NCBI GenBank assembly: GCA_050633105.1
Contig: JBOEFW010000043.1
Span: forward strand, 1-64,000
DNA: 64,000 nt
DNA from: Aureispira sp050633105
GTDB lineage: Bacteria > Bacteroidota > Bacteroidia > Chitinophagales > Saprospiraceae
Reading direction: 5' to 3'
How positions within the stretch are numbered: the first letter of the stretch is position 1; every line of letters starts with the position of its first letter. Of the stretch, positions 35,169-43,723 are shown piece by piece. The position numbers and the translations under genes are program-made. The notes under the pieces are model-generated. The model ran no database searches. It was not told where the DNA came from and worked only from the letters and a program-made list of their open reading frames with translations.

Positions 35169-35176
35169 CAAAAATA
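35169..35176 (-). promoter_or_regulatory. Promoter -7 element (TATTTTTG) for the DUF4340 gene
   Basis: Reverse-strand TAnnTTTG, 65 bases upstream of the ATG at 35104. Confidence 0.4.
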
Positions 35177-35274
35177 GTGAGATTTTTTATTGCCCCTTCA
35201 TTTTTAGATTTTTTAATGAAAGATTAGTACATCGGGAAACGTAGAATATGTTGGTTGGAGGTCAAAAAGGAGGT

Positions 35275-35760
35275 CTAAATGCCAATAATTATCCAGTCTC
35301 CTTCGGTATAACGCAAAATGTAGCGGATTTGACTTTCAGCTGTAAATAAGCGGGTATGTCCTGCCGCTTTAGGGTGGGCACCATCAAAGAAATAATCGCC
35401 TGCTTTTAAGGTAATATGATTGGCCCAAGCGGGGAACTGCTTTTTGAAAGCCTTGTGATCATATATTTGAGGACGATATTGTTCGGTATAGTGCGTATAA
35501 CTGTTAGAAATATCTTTGCGAATGGGAAGGTCTTCACAGAAAACAGGGCGCATGTTTTCTTCGATAGCAATGCGTTGTCCGCCCTGCATCGAAGTAACAG
35601 ATTTGTCCAAGTGATCAAAGACATAAGAGCATTGATTGTCATAAAGACTTTGAACAAGGCTCAAACCAAAAGCTTTAGCCGCTTCTGCATCACCTTGTGC
35701 GGTTGCAAAGGAAGCCTGTAGCAAGAAAAATCCAATGGTAAGTAGTAATAAATGACGCAT
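35275..35760 (-). CDS. Secreted protein of unknown function
   Basis: 161 residues. A signal peptide (MRHLLLLTIGFFLLQASFATAQ) is followed by an alpha/beta domain: KAFGLSLVQSLYDNQCSYVFDHLD, then an extended central region (YFFDGAHPKAAGH) and a final beta strand pattern QIRYILRYTEGDWIIIGI resembling the last strand of NTF2-like or SnoaL-like proteins. No catalytic motif is evident. It is probably periplasmic. The gene stands alone between two minus-strand genes with ~110-170-base gaps. Confidence 0.72.
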   Translation of the reverse strand: MRHLLLLTIGFFLLQASFATAQGDAEAAKAFGLSLVQSLYDNQCSYVFDHLDKSVTSMQGGQRIAIEENMRPVFCEDLPIRKDISNSYTHYTEQYRPQIYDHKAFKKQFPAWANHITLKAGDYFFDGAHPKAAGHTRLFTAESQIRYILRYTEGDWIIIGI

Positions 35761-35872
35761 AAATCTAGTATTCTAATCCAATAAATAAGATCGTTTCTTT
35801 TCCTTTGTTGTCCTTCTTTTAAAAGGCAGCAAGGATTACACCAATCTACTATCAACGAAATAAGTCATCGTT

Positions 35873-36982
35873 TTATTGAGTAGGAGGTGTCGCAACGTTC
35901 ATGATCGCTCGTACAATGGCATCAAGCTCATCAGGATAATTAATGAAGGAATGTTGTTTGCCACGACCATCCCAAATTGGAATCGTAATAATTTTTCGAC
36001 GCACCCCTTTGGTGACGGCAAGACGTAAGGCAATGGGGCGTGGTTTTCCTTGTAAGCGTTTCTCACAAGCGGCCCCTTCACAACCATAGGTTTGATCAAA
36101 ATCAAAGAATTTCTTTTCTTCAATAAAGCCAACTAAATCCTCTAAAGTTTGGCGTTCAATAGTATGTTTGCTTACTTGTAAGCCTTGCAAAGCGCTTTGG
36201 TACTCTTTGATAACTTGCCCATCGGATTTGATGAGAATGATGTTTCTATAAACAGGGTCTACCCCTCCAAAAAATCCACCACCCACCAATTCTACTTGTA
36301 AGAGTTCTTTAGGAGCTTCTTCGGCCAACTTAGCACGGCCACGAGCTGTTTTGGCTAGTCGAGCGCGACGGCGTTCTTCCCTGTTAACGCGTTTAGCTTG
36401 GCGCCGTTCCCAGCGTTTTTGGTTATAACGAATGCCCCGTTCTTCCAAATAAGCCAAATAACTTTCTGAGGTGGCTTGCTCCACAGGATCGTCAAAATCT
36501 ACCAATACATCAGGTAAATCGTTGGGAGAACGCTCAAAAGGCGCGTCTTGGCTACTTACTTGAACAAAATGGTATCGGTAGGATGATTTTCGATTCATAG
36601 TGAACTCTAAAATCAAAGATTGTTCATCAAAGGCAGCAATGCGCCACCAGTCTACTTTTCTAAAAGGATAATTGATCTCATTCTCCTCTTTATTGAGGCG
36701 CCAAAGACCTGTTGTTAAGGTTCCGTTGAGATAATTCTGAAAACCATAGTCATAACGAAAAAAGATAAAATGATCATATTGTTCATCCGCTTTATGGATA
36801 ACGGTATTACTCTCGGCATGAGTGGTATACGTGTATTTCCATTTTGTATTCACAAACAAATTCTCATTAATAGCTGGATAGGTACGGGCACTACTATCTG
36901 ATACCTGTGCCTGTAAAGCAACAGCGTTTGTCAAGAGCCCACCTAGACAACAATAGCATAGAATTTGATACAAAGCCTTCAT
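35873..36982 (-). CDS. Secreted two-part protein with DUF6438-like C-terminus
   Basis: 369 residues. A signal peptide (to ~26) leads into a lipocalin-like beta domain (~45-150: KWKYTYTTHAE...TLTTGLWRLNKEENEINYPF) that resembles stress-induced or META-like envelope domains. A highly basic helical linker (~180-225, QAKRVNREERRRARLAK) follows, then a domain resembling DUF6438 (~230-360) with GGGFFGGVDPVYRNIILIKSDGQ and a GCEGAACEK cysteine pair. The basic linker is unusual for a secreted protein and could bind nucleic acid or lipid A. Function unknown. Confidence 0.72.
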   Translation of the reverse strand: MKALYQILCYCCLGGLLTNAVALQAQVSDSSARTYPAINENLFVNTKWKYTYTTHAESNTVIHKADEQYDHFIFFRYDYGFQNYLNGTLTTGLWRLNKEENEINYPFRKVDWWRIAAFDEQSLILEFTMNRKSSYRYHFVQVSSQDAPFERSPNDLPDVLVDFDDPVEQATSESYLAYLEERGIRYNQKRWERRQAKRVNREERRRARLAKTARGRAKLAEEAPKELLQVELVGGGFFGGVDPVYRNIILIKSDGQVIKEYQSALQGLQVSKHTIERQTLEDLVGFIEEKKFFDFDQTYGCEGAACEKRLQGKPRPIALRLAVTKGVRRKIITIPIWDGRGKQHSFINYPDELDAIVRAIMNVATPPTQ

Positions 36983-37039
36983 AAGCCAATAAATTTGGTA
37001 CCTTAACGTAGCAATAACGCTCTTATATGGAGTGTCCGC

Positions 37040-37047
37040 TACCTTTG
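37040..37047 (+). promoter_or_regulatory. Promoter -7 element (TACCTTTG)
   Basis: TAnnTTTG match 71 bases upstream of the ATG at 37118. The -33 box is not evident. Confidence 0.45.
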
Positions 37048-37117
37048 TAACCTCTTTTCCTGTCCAAAGTCAAGAGAAGAGCATTGTTTGTACAAAATTA
37101 CTAAAAATTAGACAGAT

Positions 37118-37726
37118 ATGTTGCGTTTGTTGAGCGCTCTATGCTTCCTTACCCTATTTTTAACTGCTTGTGAGTTGGGAACGGCCCCTGATAATGAGGA
37201 GGATTTTCCTAGTTTTAGTGAAGATGATTTGGATAGAATGATGCAGCGTCAAAATCCAGCTGGCGCTATGCCCCAGCAAAAGAGCTTACCCGAGATGATA
37301 GCCCAAATGGAAGCGTCCATTATTCAGTTTCCAGAGGATACAACTATGTTGTATAATTTAGCCAAATTAAATTACCAACAATACCAAGCTGATAGTAGTG
37401 AACAATACTTACAGCAAGCCATAGGGTATTATGGACGAGTATTGGCCTTTGATCCAAACTATGAAGAAGGGCGGCCTTATTATAATCGGATGTTGGCACA
37501 ATTAGACCAAGGGCAATATGAAGAGGCGCTTCAAGACCTTAATCGCTTTGTAGAAGTCAACCAAGATCGAATTCCTGTGAACCATCAAGCGATGAAAGCA
37601 GAAATTTTATTCCAACAAGGAAAATTGGTTGCGGCTTGTTTGGTTTATAAGGAAGCTAAGTTAGTCGCTGAACGCGATAGCTTGCCAACAGGCCAAGAAG
37701 TCCTGTGGACAAAACGTTGTCCTTAA
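37118..37726 (+). CDS. TPR lipoprotein
   Basis: 202 residues. A lipoprotein signal (MLRLLSALCFLTLFLTAC, Cys 18) and an acidic linker (~20-60) precede two to three tetratricopeptide-like repeats (~75-195: MLYNLAKLNYQQYQADSSE, YYGRVLAFDPNYEEG, ALQDLNRFVEVNQD, LVAACLVYKEAKLVAER). Likely attached to the periplasmic face of the outer membrane and acting as a protein-protein scaffold. The next gene encodes a larger secreted TPR protein 150 bases downstream, perhaps a partner. Confidence 0.8.
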   Translation: MLRLLSALCFLTLFLTACELGTAPDNEEDFPSFSEDDLDRMMQRQNPAGAMPQQKSLPEMIAQMEASIIQFPEDTTMLYNLAKLNYQQYQADSSEQYLQQAIGYYGRVLAFDPNYEEGRPYYNRMLAQLDQGQYEEALQDLNRFVEVNQDRIPVNHQAMKAEILFQQGKLVAACLVYKEAKLVAERDSLPTGQEVLWTKRCP

Positions 37727-37879
37727 ACAATGCTGGATAAGGTTAAAATTTAGTTATACCCCTTTGAGAATGTGATCGCTCTGGGTAGAATACGTTAATT
37801 TGTTAGTTACAGCTGTTAAGAATAATCGCAGGACGTACCCGTATTAATTATCAAGGCTGTTTAGATTCAACTATTGTCT

Positions 37880-39682
37880 ATGAAAAAGTATGTTTTTATT
37901 ATAATGAGTGTTCTGTTTTTTGTGCAAGTACAGGCACAATCGCCTGCTTTGGCGCGCAAGTATTTCTCTGACGGGGAGTTTGAGAAAGCAGCAGCTATTT
38001 ACCAAGAGTTGCATGAACGGAATAGAGAGAATGATTATTATTTTGAACGCTATTTTGTGACCTTATTAGAATTAGAGGATTACAAAGAAGCGGAGAGAAT
38101 GATGAAGAAAGCGATCAAGACCTCTCCTGAAAAGGTCGAACGTTACGTAAGTTATGGGTTGCTGTTTGAGCGCCAAGGTAATCGCAACAAAGCAGAAGAA
38201 CAATATGAAAAATCCATCAAATTGTTAGCGCCCAACCAAGTGCAAATTGTAAAATTAGCCAATGCATTCATCAAAGGCAAGCAATATAAATACGCCATCA
38301 GTGCCTATGAAAAAGGGAGCAAATTGATGAAAATCAAAAACATGTTTGCTTATGAAATGGGGTCGGTTTATCGTTTAAAAGGAGATACCCCTAAAATGAT
38401 TGAAAGCTACTTGGATTGTTTGGAATACTTGCCTAAGCGTATGACCAATATTCAAGCCTTTTTTCAGCGAGAGTTATCAGGAGGAGATGGTTTTAATGAG
38501 TTGAAAAAGCAACTTTATGCACGGATTAATAAATCTCCAGAGGTAAGCATTTACTCGATTATGTTGATTTGGGTTTTTGAGCAACAAGGTGATTTTGCCA
38601 GTGCTTTGCGCCAAGCAAAGGCCTTGGATAAACGCCAAAATGAAAATGGAAGTCGCATTTATATGTTGGCTCAAACGGCGATACGTGAGAAAAAATACGA
38701 TGCAGGGATTGAAGCATATCAATACATTATTGATGAAAAAGGAATCGATAGTCCTTACTACATTGACTCTAAACGCTATTTGTTGATTGCAAAACGCGAC
38801 AGATTGGTTGGCGGTTTTGAATACACAAGAGAAGAATTATTGGTATTGGAAGGCGAGTACAATACTTATTTAGAGGAATTTGGCCGCAGTTTTAATACCG
38901 CTCCTATTATGCGGGAAATGGCAGAATTACAAGCCTTTTATCTCAATGATTTGGACAAAGCAATTGGCGTTTTAGAGACGGTTGTGAAAATGCCAGAACT
39001 CTCCCGTATTACCCGCTCCGAATCTAAGATTGACTTAGGAGATTATTATTTGATGCAAGGAGAAGTTTGGGAATCAACGTTATTGTATTCTCAAGTAGAC
39101 AAAGAAATGAAAGACGCTCCTTTGGGAGAATTAGCGCGTTATAAGAATGCAAAATTATCTTATTATAAAGGAGATTTTGAATGGTCACAAGACCAATTAG
39201 ACATCCTCAAAGGCTCTACTTCTGAGTTGATTTCAAATGACGCGATTGACTTATCCGTCTTTATCTTAGAACATTATGCCTTAGATACCACCCAACGTCC
39301 AATGAATTTATTTGCCAGAGCAGAGTTGTTGCTCTTTCAAAATAAATTTGATAACTCGATTGTGGTGATGGACAGTATTTTAGCGGAATATAAAGGCCAT
39401 GGCTTAGGCGATGACATTCTTTATAAGAAATCAGAAATAGCCTTTAAAAAACGCGATTATAGCCAAGCAATCAGTTTGCTAGAACGAATTCCTAAGGAAT
39501 ATAAGGATGGAATTTTGGTGGATAATGCGTTATTCAAGATGGCAGAAATTTATGAATTGAGATTGAACGAACCAAAGAAAGCGCAAGACCTATACGAACA
39601 GATTCTGTTTGACCATCCAGGCTCTTTATACACCGTAGAAGCACGAAAACGTTTTAGAAGATTGCGTGGAGATGGCGTGTAA
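37880..39682 (+). CDS. Secreted TPR-repeat protein
   Basis: 600 residues from the ATG at 37880 (MKKYVFIIMSVLFFVQVQAQ signal peptide); a TTG two codons earlier is less likely. The protein is almost entirely TPR-like helical hairpins: FEKAAAIYQELHERN, YKEAERMMKKAIKTSP, NKAEEQYEKSIKLL, YAISAYEKGSKLM, and C-terminal YSQAISLLERIPKEYKDG and KAQDLYEQILFDHPGS (YfgC/BamD-like repeat style). It is probably periplasmic. It ends 9 bases before the possible start of a broken acetyltransferase gene. Function not assignable beyond scaffold. Confidence 0.85.
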   Translation: MKKYVFIIMSVLFFVQVQAQSPALARKYFSDGEFEKAAAIYQELHERNRENDYYFERYFVTLLELEDYKEAERMMKKAIKTSPEKVERYVSYGLLFERQGNRNKAEEQYEKSIKLLAPNQVQIVKLANAFIKGKQYKYAISAYEKGSKLMKIKNMFAYEMGSVYRLKGDTPKMIESYLDCLEYLPKRMTNIQAFFQRELSGGDGFNELKKQLYARINKSPEVSIYSIMLIWVFEQQGDFASALRQAKALDKRQNENGSRIYMLAQTAIREKKYDAGIEAYQYIIDEKGIDSPYYIDSKRYLLIAKRDRLVGGFEYTREELLVLEGEYNTYLEEFGRSFNTAPIMREMAELQAFYLNDLDKAIGVLETVVKMPELSRITRSESKIDLGDYYLMQGEVWESTLLYSQVDKEMKDAPLGELARYKNAKLSYYKGDFEWSQDQLDILKGSTSELISNDAIDLSVFILEHYALDTTQRPMNLFARAELLLFQNKFDNSIVVMDSILAEYKGHGLGDDILYKKSEIAFKKRDYSQAISLLERIPKEYKDGILVDNALFKMAEIYELRLNEPKKAQDLYEQILFDHPGSLYTVEARKRFRRLRGDGV

Positions 39683-39691
39683 ACCGCAAAC

Positions 39692-40185
39692 ATTCTGCTT
39701 GTAATTCAGAAAATAGATGCAACACTTAAAGCAGTCTATCAGGCTTTTTTGAGTAAAGGGCTGGAAGAGGATTATGCTAGTTTTAGAATGACTGTCCAAG
39801 AGGATAAAGACGCTCCTTTTCCAACGATGGGAACAGCCGATAGTTTTACTTTGGCGGTTTTTGATGAAGAGAAATGGGCGGGAGTGGTTAGTTTTGCCCG
39901 AGAGCTATTCGAGAAAAATTGCGTCATAAAGGACTACTGTATGTTGCCCCCAATTATCGTGGGAAAGGTATTGCACAACAATTATTACAATAGGTAATAG
40001 AAGCTGCTCAAGAATTGCCCAATATGGAGCAAATCAATTTGACTGTAGTTGCAGGAAATGCTCGTGCAAAACGATTTTATGAAAGTTTTGGCTTCAAAAC
40101 CTTTGCAGTAGAAGAGAAGGCGATTAAGTGGCAAGGGGAATATTATACAAAAAATCAAATGGTTCGTTTTTTAGACAAGAAGTAG
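39692..40185 (+). pseudogene. GNAT acetyltransferase pseudogene (frameshift plus in-frame stop)
   Basis: Two frames together encode a GNAT protein of ~165 codons. Frame one (39692-~39915) reads VYQAFLSKGLEEDYASFRMT to AGVVSFARE, after a non-ATG start region. The sense then continues in the -1 frame as REKLRHKGLLYVAPNYRGKG, the acetyl-CoA-binding motif, to IAQQLLQ, meets a TAG at 39991-39993, and goes on as VIEAAQELPN...ARAKRFYESFGFKTF and ends at 40185. So there is one 1-base loss near 39905-39921, one nonsense codon, and possibly loss of the start codon. The ATP-grasp gene starts 8 bases downstream, so this was probably the first gene of that operon. Draft-assembly error could explain the frameshift but hardly both lesions. 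Confidence 0.82.
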
Positions 40186-40193
40186 CAATTTCT

Positions 40194-41099
40194 ATGAAAC
40201 AATATGACATCACCCTAGTTACGGCAGCGGAGTATGAACATCCAATCGATCCTGATTGGTATGTACAACAGGTATTGGAGGAAGATGGTCTAGTCCAAAG
40301 AGCTTTAGAAGAGGCAGGTTGGCGCGTGAATAGGGTGGCTTGGTCTAGTGCTTTTGATTGGTCTAGAACACATTTTGCCTTGTTTAGAACACCTTGGGAT
40401 TATGCCAAAGATTTTAAATCCTTTAGCGATTGGTTAGCGCGTGCCAGAGAGCAAGTGCATTTTATTAACCCATTGGCCACTATCTACTGGAACAGTGATA
40501 AGCATTACTTGGCGGAATTGAAAGAGAGAGGGGTAGCTGTGCCTGCTACTCATTTTATCAAAAAAGGTAGCCAAACAACTTTGGCGGAATTGCATGAACA
40601 ATTGGGCTGGAACCATACAGTCATTAAACCTACGATTTCGGCGGCTGGCCGCCATACCTATCAATTACGCCCTGCGGACTGGGTGAAATATGAAGACCTT
40701 TTTCAAGAACTTATTGCCGTAGAAGATTTGATGCTACAGCCTTTCTTGACCAATATTGTTAAGAAAGGAGAGCTAGCATTGATGTTAATAGGAGGGGAAG
40801 TGACGCATACGGTTTTAAAAACGGCCAAAGCAGGAGACTTTAGAGTACAAGATGATTTTGGTGGAACCGTACAGGCTTACACGCCTTCTGAAGAGGCGAT
40901 TGCCTTGGCTAAAAAAGCGGTTGCGAGTTGTCCTGTTGCTCCATTGTATGCACGTGCTGATTTAGTATGGGACAATGATGGCGCTTTAGCGGTATCAGAA
41001 TTAGAGATTTTTGAGCCAGAAATGTGGTTTCGTTTTCACCCTGTGGCGGCTACGCATTTGGCAACTGTTCTTAGCAATTACATTCAACAAAAGTTATGA
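40194..41099 (+). CDS. ATP-grasp family ligase-like enzyme
   Basis: 301 residues from the ATG at 40194 (MKQYDITLVTAAEYEH); an ATG-less upstream extension overlaps the pseudogene. The layout matches the glutathione-synthetase/DcsG-like ATP-grasp class: pre-ATP-grasp segment to ~115, then THFIKKGSQ, the ATP-binding VIKPTISAAGRHTYQL (phosphate-clamp Lys), EDLMLQPFLTNIVKKGELALMLIGGEVTHTVLK, and the metal-binding end ARADLVWDNDGALAVSELEIFEPEMWF. Family members join carboxylates to amines or thiols using ATP. Substrate unknown. The kinase gene overlaps its stop by 4 bases (ATGA). Confidence 0.85.
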   Translation: MKQYDITLVTAAEYEHPIDPDWYVQQVLEEDGLVQRALEEAGWRVNRVAWSSAFDWSRTHFALFRTPWDYAKDFKSFSDWLARAREQVHFINPLATIYWNSDKHYLAELKERGVAVPATHFIKKGSQTTLAELHEQLGWNHTVIKPTISAAGRHTYQLRPADWVKYEDLFQELIAVEDLMLQPFLTNIVKKGELALMLIGGEVTHTVLKTAKAGDFRVQDDFGGTVQAYTPSEEAIALAKKAVASCPVAPLYARADLVWDNDGALAVSELEIFEPEMWFRFHPVAATHLATVLSNYIQQKL

Positions 41100-42652
41100 C
41101 TCAAAAAGCAATTCGACAAATTGTAGTTTTAGTAAGTGCGGCCTTGTTTGGAATCTTAGCCATGCAGGTGTATTCTATTTGGTCGAGCTATCAGCTTAAT
41201 AAAGAATTATTTGATGGGAGTGTTCATCACTCTTTGGATCATATTGTCTCGCGTTTGGAGCAAAAGGAGCTAGAAAAAACAGCAAATTTATATGACTTCC
41301 AACTGCCGCGTTTAACAGCATTGAGCAGTCAGCAACGGGAGTTAGCTAGTTTGTTGGAAGTGAATGAAATTTCTAATTATTACTACGCAGATACGAACCA
41401 CCAGGACCAACAATATTCCTCCGTAGATACCTTATCTGAGAATGCGGTAGCGCATTTGGTCGATAATTTCAAAACCACAGAAACAACCCGCAGTTGGAAA
41501 AGAGGGAATGATAAAGAAGCGGATCGGGTACATTTTGAACGCTTTTTTATTCATCATGGCATTGTAAAAGATGTTCCTGTACAGCAACGGGTAAGTATTC
41601 CTTATTTAGATACTTTATTGCACCAAGAATTAATCTACAGAGGGATTACGACACCTTATGCTTTGGCTATTCATTCGAATAGAAAAAATGCCTTTGTCAT
41701 GCAAAATGATGTTGCTAAAGATTGTGGTGGGCGTTATCAATCCAGAGCAGATTATAAATATTCCATTAACCTTTTCCCAAGTTCCAACGATCAAGTAGCA
41801 CGATTGTATATTGATTTTCCAAGTACAGGCAGCTTTTTGTGGAGTGGCATGTGGTTGCATTTATTGAGTACGATTATTTTCACAGCCATTGTTCTTTTCT
41901 GTTTTTATTACACCATTAAGGTGATTATTGAGCAGAAGAAATTGTCAGAAATGAAAAATGATTTTCTCAATAATATGACGCATGAGTTTAAAACGCCTAT
42001 TGCGACCATTACAATTGCCGCAGGAACCATCAAAAAATGGCTGGATAAAGGCCAGCCTGAGAAAGCGATGCGTTTTATCAATATTATTGAAGAGGAGAAC
42101 AAGCGAATGAATAGCCAAGTAGGAAAAGTGCTACAAATGGCGCGTATTGATAAACGAGAATTTAAGCTTAATGTAGAAGAGGTTTATGCAGATGATGTTA
42201 TTCTGAATGCTGCTGAGAAAATTGCAATGCAAGTTGAAGAGAAGGGCGGACAAGTAGTCTTAGATTTAGAGGCGGACAATTCCGTTATTGAAGCCGATGA
42301 AACCCACTTTACAAACATTGTCCACAATCTCTTGGACAATGCCAATAAGTACTCGCCAGAACAGCCCGTCATTACTATCAGAACTAGGAATGCAGGCAAT
42401 GGTTTTCAATTTGAAATAGAAGATAATGGCCTTGGAATTTCTAAGGAAGCGCGCAAGCATATCTTTGATAAATTTTATAGAGTACCTACTGGAAATTTAC
42501 ATGATATTAAGGGTTTTGGTTTAGGGTTGAGCTATGTGCAGGCTATTATAACGGCTCATGGGGGCACTATTGATGTAAAATCAGAATTGGGTAAAGGATC
42601 TACCTTTATTGTTTCGTTTCCCTTGAAACAAGAGCAATTGGCTGAGGGGTAG
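41096..42652 (+). CDS. Membrane sensor histidine kinase, HisKA type
   Basis: 518 residues. Membrane span (~7-28), periplasmic sensor region (~29-243), second span (~244-270), HisKA with the H-box MTHEFKTPIATITIAAG (His ~296), and HATPase_c with N-box NLLDNANKYS, G1 EDNGLGIS and G2 GFGLGLSYV. It autophosphorylates and passes phosphate to a response regulator, which is not adjacent, so the kinase is an orphan here. Its start overlaps the ATP-grasp stop (ATGA), implying fixed stoichiometry with an enzyme rather than with a regulator, which is unusual. The periplasmic domain has no recognised family. Confidence 0.92.
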   Translation: MTQKAIRQIVVLVSAALFGILAMQVYSIWSSYQLNKELFDGSVHHSLDHIVSRLEQKELEKTANLYDFQLPRLTALSSQQRELASLLEVNEISNYYYADTNHQDQQYSSVDTLSENAVAHLVDNFKTTETTRSWKRGNDKEADRVHFERFFIHHGIVKDVPVQQRVSIPYLDTLLHQELIYRGITTPYALAIHSNRKNAFVMQNDVAKDCGGRYQSRADYKYSINLFPSSNDQVARLYIDFPSTGSFLWSGMWLHLLSTIIFTAIVLFCFYYTIKVIIEQKKLSEMKNDFLNNMTHEFKTPIATITIAAGTIKKWLDKGQPEKAMRFINIIEEENKRMNSQVGKVLQMARIDKREFKLNVEEVYADDVILNAAEKIAMQVEEKGGQVVLDLEADNSVIEADETHFTNIVHNLLDNANKYSPEQPVITIRTRNAGNGFQFEIEDNGLGISKEARKHIFDKFYRVPTGNLHDIKGFGLGLSYVQAIITAHGGTIDVKSELGKGSTFIVSFPLKQEQLAEG

Positions 42653-42781
42653 TAGTTGTGTTAATAATGATTCATAACAAGAACTAATTACTAAAGACCC
42701 CTTCAAGTTTTATAATAAAGCTCTTTATGAGAGGAGGCTTAAAAGGCCACTCATAATTTAGTAGGACTACTTATTTCTTGG

Positions 42782-42789
42782 TACTTTTG
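42782..42789 (+). promoter_or_regulatory. Promoter -7 element (TACTTTTG)
   Basis: TAnnTTTG match 56 bases upstream of the ATG at 42845, supporting that ATG over the GTG at 42794, which would fall at or before the transcription start. Confidence 0.5.
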
Positions 42790-42844
42790 TGCTGTGATTA
42801 GGGCATGGAGCCCACTAGATTTATCCCACCAACTATTGCTAAAC

Positions 42845-43174
42845 ATGTCTGCTCTGTTACAACAAACAACGGCCTTAATTCAACAAGATTTTCAATTAGA
42901 AGAACTGCCTTCTTTTGCGGAGGAAGCCGCTCTATTGAACTTCTTAACGGAGTTGGTGGAAGAGTTGTTGGAGCGCAATTTAGAACGCTTGTTTTGGGTG
43001 TTGTATCGATTAGATATAGGCGAAGAAAAAGCCCATGCAGCACTTTCGTTGAAGGCTAAAGATCCTGCTGCTCCTGCTTTGGCAGCCCTTATTCTGACCC
43101 GAGAAAAGCAAAAGGCGCAATCGCGCTTAGATTATCAACAAGATGCTACAGAAGAGGATGTAACGCTCTGGTAG
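42845..43174 (+). CDS. Small helical protein of unknown function
   Basis: 109 residues from the ATG at 42845 (MSALLQQTTALIQQDFQ). A GTG at 42794 is possible, but the promoter box argues against it. All-helical, Leu/Glu-rich: AALLNFLTELVEELLERNLERLFWVLYRLD, followed by EEKAHAALSL and a charged tail. It may form a helical hairpin. The CYTH gene follows after 15 bases in the same direction, so they are probably co-transcribed. No known family recognised. Confidence 0.68.
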   Translation: MSALLQQTTALIQQDFQLEELPSFAEEAALLNFLTELVEELLERNLERLFWVLYRLDIGEEKAHAALSLKAKDPAAPALAALILTREKQKAQSRLDYQQDATEEDVTLW

Positions 43175-43189
43175 TAATAAAACTATAGT

Positions 43190-43714
43190 ATGAATTGGAA
43201 AAATGTAGAGATAAAAGCTCATTGTACGGCCTTAGAACCCTTAGAAAAAATATTATTGGATAAGGGGGCTGACTATAAAGGCTTGGATCATCAAATTGAT
43301 ACGTATTTTCAAGTACCGAATGGTCGCCTCAAATTGAGAGAAGGCACTATAGAATGTGCTTTGATTCATTATAATAGAGCCAATCAATTAACCGCAAAGC
43401 GCTCTGAAATCCATTATTATAAGCCCACTGTTCGAGCACATTCTACCGATCTGAAACGAACCTTAGAGGCCGCCTTAGGAATTAAGGTTATTGTAGACAA
43501 ACAACGCCATATTTTCTTTATCGATAATGTGAAATTTCACTTGGATCAAGTTCAAGAGTTAGGCACTTTTGTTGAAATAGAGGCCATTGACCAAGAAGGA
43601 ATCTATACCGAAGAAGCATTGCAGGTGCAGTGCCTGCATTATCAAAGCCTATTAGGTATAGAACCAAAGGACTTGATTGCTTATTCGTATAGTGATTTGT
43701 TGTTGGAGCGCTAA
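43190..43714 (+). CDS. CYTH-domain protein (class IV adenylate cyclase/thiamine-triphosphatase-like)
   Basis: 174 residues. The start MNWKNVEIKAHCTALE contains the ExExK-like motif VEIKA; further signature strands are HQIDTYFQVPNGRLKLRE, TAKRSEIHYY, DKQRHIFFIDNVKFHLDQV and GTFVEIEAID. These are the alternating acidic and basic strands of the CYTH tunnel fold, which binds triphosphates with divalent metal. Known members are CyaB adenylate cyclases and inorganic triphosphatases; the first motif here is VEIKA, not the full ExExK, so activity is uncertain. It follows the small helical gene and ends 9 bases before the convergent CotH gene. Confidence 0.85.
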   Translation: MNWKNVEIKAHCTALEPLEKILLDKGADYKGLDHQIDTYFQVPNGRLKLREGTIECALIHYNRANQLTAKRSEIHYYKPTVRAHSTDLKRTLEAALGIKVIVDKQRHIFFIDNVKFHLDQVQELGTFVEIEAIDQEGIYTEEALQVQCLHYQSLLGIEPKDLIAYSYSDLLLER

Positions 43715-43723
43715 GGTTTTCAT

